A stretch of 64,000 bases of DNA from Fragilaria crotonensis (Eukaryota; Bacillariophyta; Fragilariophyceae; Fragilariales; Fragilariaceae): contig JAKSYS010000004.1 of the NCBI GenBank assembly GCA_022925895.1, positions 310,001 to 374,000 on the forward strand. Reading direction: 5' to 3'. The notes beneath the pieces were generated by a model. It was not told where the DNA came from. It saw only the letters and a program-made list of their open reading frames with translations, and did no database searches. Positions 56,160-64,000 of this stretch are shown piece after piece. The position numbers and the translations under genes are program-made. Each line of letters begins with the position of its first letter. Positions within the stretch are counted from its first letter, which is position 1.

Positions 56160-56572
56160 GATGATTGATTTGCGAAATCTAGGTTTAAGAAGCGGGAGGG
56201 TTTACCGCTTATTGTTGCGTTCGAACTTCGTGGAGTATTTGATGTATGCATACATTGTATTGGAATTCTTGTTTTTGCGAAGTACATTACATCTTGTACG
56301 AACATACATGTATTTCTTGTGTAATTTCATAACGTCGTTGGTCTTGGAACTTGGAACGTTGATTCTGGCACACGAGCGGCTTAAATGAACCGAATAAATG
56401 TTGAAACCGGAGTATTCCTTTTGCTTTTAGACATCGAAATCCATCTAAACAACACATTCTTCGCCAGGTAATGGACGATTGACTGTTAGCGCGAAGGTGC
56501 CCCTGTTCGTATGACAACTGACAACAGATATCCGTCGTAGACGTTGCATAGAGTAGAGAGTACTACCGGTAG

Positions 56573-56582
56573 AACATAGTAG
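56573..56582. promoter_or_regulatory. CTACCGGTAG palindrome, site 6
   Basis: Exact palindrome within GTACTACCGGTAG, 414 bp upstream of the start of ATPase copy B, outside the duplicated block. Confidence 0.4.
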
Positions 56583-57346
56583 ATTGTGTTTTTATGATGC
56601 CACGATGCTTTAGCTGACACGAATGACCACTTCTCGAAGAATAAATGCGTATTTGTCATCATGTTCACCAACACTATTTCCAAAAGGTCGATATATAGTA
56701 GAAGTAGCTATAATATGTATATATACGTATGACATCAATGACTCAGACATTTGAATGTCTTCTTCTAAAATATACGACAGTGGGAAAAACTATTACTGGA
56801 AAAACACCTTTTTTCGGATCAAGGAAGTTGTTTATTCTTTTAATGTATAAAAACAGTAAAAATAGGGTGATTTTTTGCATGAAAACACCTTTCTGTTTCT
56901 ACGTGTACTGTACATTCTTACCGTACACTACAGTACGGCAAAATTCTATCACTGTAGTTGAGTTAGGGTACCAGGTAGCTAGTAGGCGCAGCTGCAGTTT
57001 TCAATATACCAGGTTGCAGACCTCATGTGTTGATAGCATTTTAAAGCAACCTGCACCTGCACAAGACATGACGACTTCCATCTTAAAGCCAAACATGGTG
57101 ATCACTTCAAACTTGTTGCTTCCAAGTTGCTCTCCCAGCCACTTAAGCATAAAATCTTTTCAGAAAGCTGAATAGTACTCATTCTTCTTGCAAATAATCT
57201 GTGCTTGGCTTTGCAAGCATATGTGCAGCATAAGCAATCCAAGGACAGAATTCTTTCAATTTCTTATTGACTTTCAAGCACTAGAGAATGTCAACAGATT
57301 CCACCAGAATCATGCAAGGAATGCTGCACTGGACATCATCTAACCT

Positions 57347-57526
57347 CCTAACCCCTAACTCTAACAATGTAGGTTTCGTAAAAACATCTTTCTGGAATTT
57401 TGGCCGGGAAGTGGCTTTAATCAAAAAACACTGAACAATTTTGCATAAAAACACCTCCTTGCCAGCCCTGGGAAAACCAACACCACTAGGATTTGTGGTG
57501 ACCTCTAAGCCCTAACCCCTAACCCC
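57347..57526 (+). repeat. Interstitial telomere-like CCCCTAA words
   Basis: cctaacccctaactctaac at 57347-57365 and ccctaacccctaacccc at 57510-57526. The unit is heptameric (CCCCTAA or CCCTAAC), close to the CCCTAA telomere repeat reported for diatoms. Two or three units at each place are too few to call a telomere. Confidence 0.5.
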
Positions 57527-60500
57527 TTGGCTTGCTGCTCTCCTGGATGCTACTACATGTCGTGAATGGACTTAAGTCACAAGGAAGGCCAAGACTGGAA
57601 GGCCAAGACAAGAAGACCAGGATTACCTCCCAGCATGCAGGGATCTACACAGAGATCTCAAGAGGCATCACATGTGAAAGAAATGGAGACCTTGCAGGAT
57701 TAGAACCTACTGGGAAGGTATTTGAGGTAAGGTCTTTGGGATTAGTTTGTTGTGTGTAACCTACTCCTTTTTATGCTCTCGCTCATCAGTGATTGAATAA
57801 TGACTTTACAAGTAGTTGAACAACCAAATTAAGCACATAACACAAGAATCTAGAAAGTGAGTTGAGGTCATCTACTGTCACATTTCAGCCAGGGCAGACA
57901 AGCATTTTTGAGGCTAGTGTAAAGAAAGTACAGAGCCGTGATTTAACAAAGATCCACATTCCACACCTTAAAACTTCACTTATCATCTATCCGTCAGCAT
58001 CACAGTCTAGTATAGTGTGAATAGAATCATTAGAAGATTTAGGGTGGTACAGATAAGTATGTGTGACACTAAGTCATCACAATGTAAGACACTTTTTCAG
58101 CATATGGATCATCTGTCCGAATCTTTCTTCCCTCAAATTAACATTTCATTTTGGTTAACGTTTTAAAACATCATTTCCTGCGTAAGGAACAGGGTAGTTT
58201 CTGGGCATACAACCAAAATTGACCATTTGTAATGTTAATTGCCACTTTCCACAAAATCAAGTAATATCTGTAGCCGAATTGCACGAACGATCGCATTTTG
58301 TTTCATGAAGAATTTGTTATTGTGCAATTTCAAGCTCCAGAAGCATTCAATTGCTGCCTTTTAGTCTGATTTGTTGTACTCATCTGTTGTGGCAAACAAT
58401 GCAAGGGAAGCAACAGTATCATGTCGCTCATGACTCCTAAAAAGCTTCCCCTCGTGCATGTTCTCCTCATGTTGATGATTCCATCAACAAGATCAGTTGA
58501 TACTACCATGAATCTTACCCCGTACATGTGATTATATTTCTTTCTTCGTTGGAGGTACCGGTGTTGCGTGAACGCTTTCCTTATTCATTCAAGTCTGCGT
58601 CCGAAACCCCTTGGATCATCATCCAGAGTGTGATGGTGATTATCCAAATGCTTGTTTTGATCATGATGACAATCCCATTGCATGTTTTGACGATGATGAT
58701 TTGATTGAGCTCACCACTCCTGTTGACAACAATCTCTCAGTTACATTATCTTTGACCTAGATCAACCCTCTATCTTCCCCTTCAGCAGAGCAACTTAATC
58801 ACAAATGGAATCTATCAAAGTATCCTCTCATAGAACTGTTCAGGTTGACCCACTCACCATGATGCTAAAGAAATCATTGGCTCCAATCACAGCATACTAT
58901 TCACAGCAGATTATAAAATGGGTAGTTCACTTTCATTTTTTGCGATGGCTCCTGAACCGCACATTAGATCCTGCTCCGACAAATGATGCTTATACTAGCC
59001 CCTGGTACCTTTGGAAACGGCTATTCTATTATTGCCGAAGATATCAGTCAAGTACTTCGATGTCAAAGCTATTTTCCAATCCTTTCTGACATGCCCCAAG
59101 TTGAATGTAGATGAAACCTTTTTCAAATCCTGTGTGATCCCTACTTTGGTGATTATTCTCCAAGCCATCTTCTCATATCCTCAGAGATATCAAAAAGGGC
59201 AAACAAGCCAATCAAAGAGCACATGATAAACTCATAAAAAACCAATGGGATACTTCTCCCATGCATGCCTGCAATAGACAAACAAGACAGCATGCAACAT
59301 AAGTGGCCGGGTAGCCTGCAGGTTGAACCAATCACAACTTCCTATGTTCTTTTGAGACATCCAATTGTGATACATGTTCTTCAAGTGCGGTATCAACGCA
59401 GAAAGTTCTTCCCACAATTGTCCAGGTCCCCCATCAAACAGGGATGTCAGCAATGCAGCACAGCATCTCAGTAATCAGCAGGATCATCTCCAGCCAGATT
59501 GACATAATCCTTTGTGGTGAATTCAAATATGTACTAGTATAAAGACAGGAAATTGGTCTTGCAGTGGATTTGCCTGGGAGCTCGGGAATAATCCCCAATT
59601 TCATCTCATTCCCTTCATTGTTGGTGACATCAAAAGTCATGATCAGTTATGCGGTCACTACAGATGTTCACTCAAGAGTCAAGCAGCTTTGCCAATACTC
59701 TAAGTGCCCAGCCATGTTGTCCTTGTGTTCGAAGTTATGAGCATACGCTATTTGCCAGGCACCCCCTATGCAATGTAGTCTCTTGAACTTTGCAACAATA
59801 TCTCAAGAATTCATTTGACAATGTCGTATTCGGTCTTAATGATAAGTGAGGCAGATTTGGGGCATGTCCTGCAGAGATCCTTCACCTTGTCCTGATTGGG
59901 TGGCTCCAAACTGTTTTGGCCTCTTCTTTTGACAGGCTTGGTGTACCAGTCATGGTGCGTGTAAAGGAATACAATGCAGTTGCTTTGCATTCAGATCAGT
60001 CAGCATATCAAACGCAATACTAGCAATCTCGTGACTGCCCCTGACATTTTTTACAACGGGTTTACCCACAATTACAATCCTTCATGGGAATGCGTATCGT
60101 AGTGATCTTACAGCGATGCAGCTCCTTTCTGTCCCACAACTTGCTTCTGCAAAATGAAGGAGCTAGAAGAGTTTGGTGACGTTAACTTTGTTGAGGATTG
60201 GCAGCAACATGTGTCTTTTCTTTTGGATTCGTAATCTTTGTAAAGCCAAAGAAATGCGATTTATTGCTTTCAAGGTTAACCAGTAACCAAAAGCCAATCC
60301 TCCACCTTTTCAATGTAAAAGGGGCTTTGCATGCCTCAATTACTTCATGAAAGGGATGTGGCTGGTGAAGACAGATCATACATACTAGTGCAACTTGTAG
60401 ATCCCGGCTTGGTGGTTTTCATCGTGATGTATCTTCGGAAGGTTTTTGGCTGGTACATAGGAGGAGGACTTCATTGCTGTTCAACATCCTTAGGCTTTTA

Positions 60501-63500
60501 TCGCTCAACGGATGAAAGCAAGGCTGATACCAAAAGCAGGTGACGGCAATTCCAGAGATGAAGGCAAGGCTGTAGCTGGTGACACTTATTGATGCAGCTT
60601 ACAGCATGACTATATTTCATCCACAGTCATGCTGATGACCAAACAGTAGATGTAATTTTCAATAGTATCATGCTACCCAAGCTTTGAAACAGCCAACATC
60701 AGCACCTCCTCCTGTCCATTTTGATTGCCCACCACGTCCACGTCCATCATACAACTCGTGGCCTCCAAGGGAGCTTGCTTTCCTTTCAACCCCACCACGG
60801 CTTTCCAGGAAGCCCAGATTGAGTCTTCCAGTCCCATCTCCATCGTGATGATACTTCTGTCTGTTTTGATGGCCATCGTGACGTCCTCAACTTTGATTCA
60901 ATGAAGATTACCAGCCAGCAGGTAATGATAACCAAATATTTGATCTAGATACCCTTCCTGTTGCTGGAAGTGCAAAATCATGTTGCTTCCATGTTGCCTT
61001 TGCAGAGTTCTTTTTGAATTCCATGTGACTTGCTGAAAGTGGCAGCATGGCGTTTCTTTCCCTACATGTCCATTGATGCACTGTCAATATTGGCATGTTT
61101 CATATGTTGAACAAAATTGCCTTGCAAAGGCTTCTCTCAAAGACTCACTTTGGCGTGCAGAAGACAGCATTCCAATTGATATCAATCAATGATCAACATG
61201 ATTGGTGCCTCAATGGTGCCACCTAGTTGTTGCAAATAAATGCAACATCACCTTTTATCTTGCGTAGCATCCAGAAAGCACACAATTGGGAAGGAATACT
61301 AATGCAGTCAGCTAATGCTAACTACTATAAAGCAACGATATTCACAACCATAATCCAAACCTGACCTCAAAATATGGACAAGATAGGTAACAAAATGCCA
61401 CAGCCTGCCTCAATGAGATGCTACAGGTGTAGACCACTCGGAACATGCACGTGCTGCCTCCTGCTGGAAAACAACAAATGTCTGATAAAAGCCCCTCCAA
61501 CATGATGAAAAGTCCTCTTCGTAAATCCGGTTTTGGAATGAATGATACCACATCTGCCGGCTTGGACAATCCCGCGATTTGCGGTATACCAGGTACAAAT
61601 CCATTCCTTCTCGTCCTCTTGCTTTGCATCAAAGCATGGAAGTCATTCATTGTTTACCGACAAGAATGAGCAAACTCACCTCCACTCCAAAACTATTTGT
61701 ACTAAGCAGAGGTCAGCCATGCAACTTGTGTCAATCATCCCTGGGGACACCCAATTTCAAGTTATGATTCAGAGAGTTCTTCCTTTCACAATGCCACTAT
61801 TCCCAGCAGAGGTAATCACGAATACACCTTTGTCTGCATGGAAAGCAACAGATGGGGCAGTGACATGCCCTGGTGATTCCCACAGCTGCATCAGCAGGGA
61901 CTACTGCCAACAGGCAAGCATCATTTTCAGTTGCTGCAGAAGGCAAAGCTATCACTTGTTCATCCTCCTCTTGCAATGCCCGCGAAACCAAATGCTCCTT
62001 TGTGATGTTGCATCTGGTGAGCCACACCAGCAACAGTTAGTATCATCTCAAAGGCAATTTTGGTCACAGCGGTGATGGCGTTTTGCAGCGGAGGCAGGAA
62101 GCAATGATAATGTGTATTGCCTCATCTTCCCTGACCAGCTGAAGTAACACCCATTGGAAAACATTTGACCATACTGACCCATCCCTGAACTTCCCCTGCC
62201 CTTCCAACCATAATGCACTTTGCGATTTCGTAAGGGAGTGCTTTCAAGAAGGGAAGCGCATTCCCTCCCAACGATCGAAGGTGACAATCTGTTCTACAGC
62301 ATTAAGAACACAACAATGGAAACGCCACCTTCCACACCGAGTAAACAGCTAATTGTATTATTACAACTGCTTCATGTGGACGTTGTGACCTGGGATGATT
62401 GGCAGCTCCCTTCTTATCAAGGAGGCCAATTGATCTCATGATTCTTCTGGTTGGTAGAAGGTTTTAGAGTGCTTGACAAGCAACTGTGAAACTGTTTGTT
62501 TGTAAGCTTTCTGGCAATGCAAACTTGAGCTGCCTGCTGCAGGAGGAGGCAATGGGTCCTTGATGGTTGGTGAACCAAAATCTTCTGAAGACTTTGAGTC
62601 ATCAATCTTCATTTTGCCCGTCATCACCATGAAACATACATGAAGAGTCAAAACGCCAAAGTTCCTCGAGAATACAAAGGCTGTCTCGAATATGTTCAGG
62701 TATGAGTTTTATTATGTCCTCAAAATGAACTCTTCTGCACACTCTGCATCCATTACTCATCAGAACTTTTCAATATCAAGCAAGAGTTATGAAAGGCACA
62801 GCATGTTTTTCGCGCCTTTTCCATAGACTTATGACCATGATCTCAAATCCCGCTCTTTAACACCTGTCAAAAACCCTTGAGTATGCAAGATGTATAGTAC
62901 TCAACATCATTTTGCATTCAATACTCCCTTGAGAATTATTGTGTTCTTGAATGATGCCATCATGATAGTGGACCAGTTAAGATACACATTCCCTCATTGG
63001 TCAAGCTAGCAGCTCAAATTCAACATCATCATAGAGTCAAATTTCGTGAATCCCTAGCACAAAGTCCTCATCAAACAGAACCATTGCCTTATCATTCCAA
63101 TGTCCTGGATGACCAGTGGTGCTAAACATTTGCTGCCTTTCATTGATGGCAATGTTGCATGTTTGTGCTGTATTTTTGGGACTTAAATGAGACTTTTTCA
63201 ATAAGTTGCTTGCTAGTACTACTTGCAGCACTTATCCATTGCAAGCAATTTGCATAGCAATCACTTGATGCAACTGCACCATGGCATCAAGCAACAATAT
63301 TGATTTGTGTGTTTGATTGTCAAACAAAGTCTCCTGCTCCATTGGCTTTACTACGTACCTGAATACAAATTCTCAATTCCGTAAGCAATACACACATTAA
63401 GAATTGATCGTGTACATTGGAACGGACTCCTCCTGTTGTGTTCTCCCACTAGTCATCACATGACCATCCGCAACCAAGATATTGAAGCTCAGCCGAATCA

Positions 63501-64000
63501 GTATCTCCAAGAAAGGGGAGACACTTTCCCTGGTGGCATTTCTCAAATCCAAGCCAACAATGGTTAAAGTATATTGGGCATGCCTTTGCATTGCTTGGCC
63601 ACCAGCCAGTTCCATGCATTGTGGGCACTGGATAAGGGAGGCAACCACTAGTTCAGAATATTTTCAAAAACCTTGGATCTTCAATCTCAGTGCAATAACA
63701 CCATTGAGCCAGATTCAAATTCTTGGCAACAAGCGTGCCACTATCAGCCCAACAATGTTTCCCCCATCATCTGTTGTTTTGAGGGACAAGCCCTTCCTTG
63801 CCGGCCAGCGGCTACTAGGTATGCTTTCTGGGACCCTGCTGATTACCATTGCTATTTGCATTGTTATTCACACCTGCTTCATTGTAGCCCTGATCCCTGA
63901 TGATGATTCAGCACAAAGAAGTAATCAAGGACTTGAAGTTATCTGCATCCCACTCGTCATCAGTGTCGGCACAATGACGACACAATGCAGACACGATGAC

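Larger units (their letters stand above)
50480..56240. repeat. Segmental duplication, unit B
   Basis: Matches unit A (43560-48200) in order and orientation: eIF3f fragment, spacer, SEH1, spacer, ATPase copy. Similarity starts inside the eIF3f C-terminal coding region and fades shortly upstream of the ATPase start codon (about 56240). Confidence 0.9.
56241..64000. other. Gene-poor, AT-richer region with decayed sequence
   Basis: Nearly 8 kb without a gene I can support. Composition changes to longer A/T runs and few CpG. Possible coding remnants with protein-like wording but many stops occur on plus at 58960-59700 (KISVKYFDVKAIFQSF, LNVDETFF), on minus at 60182-60379 (GFWLLVNLESNKSHFFGF) and on minus at 61342-61650. 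They could be old transposase or host-gene fragments; none is recognised. Telomere-like CCCCTAA words occur at 57347-57365 and 57510-57526. Confidence 0.5.

Noticed and set aside
58960-61650. Transposase (piggyBac-like) gene in the gene-poor tail
   Set aside because: A few protein-like phrases occur but no catalytic Asp pattern or continuous frame could be followed, so the family cannot be named.
1-64000. CRISPR arrays, rRNA genes, bacterial operons
   Set aside because: No spaced direct repeats of CRISPR type, no rRNA-like stretches. Spliced genes and eukaryotic protein families argue for nuclear DNA.

Overview
The window looks like nuclear DNA of a diatom (stramenopile). Reasons: short GT-AG introns (69-157 bp, 5' sites mostly GTAAGT or GTACGT), a small plastid-targeted gene with a signal peptide followed by an AAAF-type cleavage site, a LINE-like element with separate endonuclease and reverse-transcriptase parts, and a normal eukaryotic housekeeping set (BiP, TAF9, Rheb, HMCES, ALG5, NCA2, SYP7-type SNARE, eIF3f, SEH1). 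The species cannot be named from sequence alone.

Layout. 1-5.7 kb: a degraded LINE-like retroelement on the minus strand, cut by the window edge inside its reverse transcriptase. 6.7-9.9 kb: a frame-broken gene for a COG3899-type (STAND-like) ATPase with a helical/TPR tail. 10.2-43.7 kb: the gene-dense part, with an alpha/beta hydrolase, Rheb, BiP, TAF9, a FUN14 protein with an EF-hand, a small plastid protein, a vWA/alpha-kinase, HMCES, an ATP-grasp enzyme, NCA2, ALG5, a Qc-SNARE, a DUF2009 protein and eIF3f. 43.5-56.2 kb: a tandem segmental duplication. 56.2-64 kb, and also 21.9-24.1 and 48.2-50.4 kb: AT-richer, gene-poor DNA with decayed repeats.

The most striking structure is the duplication. 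The ancestral block was eIF3f(+) - SEH1(-) - ATPase/TPR(-). The left copy keeps intact eIF3f but has an internally deleted SEH1. The right copy keeps intact SEH1 but only a ruined 3' scrap of eIF3f. Both keep a nearly full-length ATPase gene, and a third copy lies at 6.7 kb in the opposite orientation. All three ATPase copies carry frame-breaking indels.

Several conserved single-copy genes (BiP, HMCES, NCA2, the hydrolase) also show one-base frame breaks, mostly at short homopolymers. Part of the frame damage may therefore be base-level assembly error rather than biology.

Other unusual signals: a 10-bp palindrome CTACCGGTAG found six times, always outside genes; a 213-bp foldback; a gene whose start codon is a complete coding exon; abutting heptamer minisatellites; and a Rheb lacking the usual Gln and NKxD residues. 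Intron positions, frame breaks and repeats were read by eye; no search or alignment program was run.
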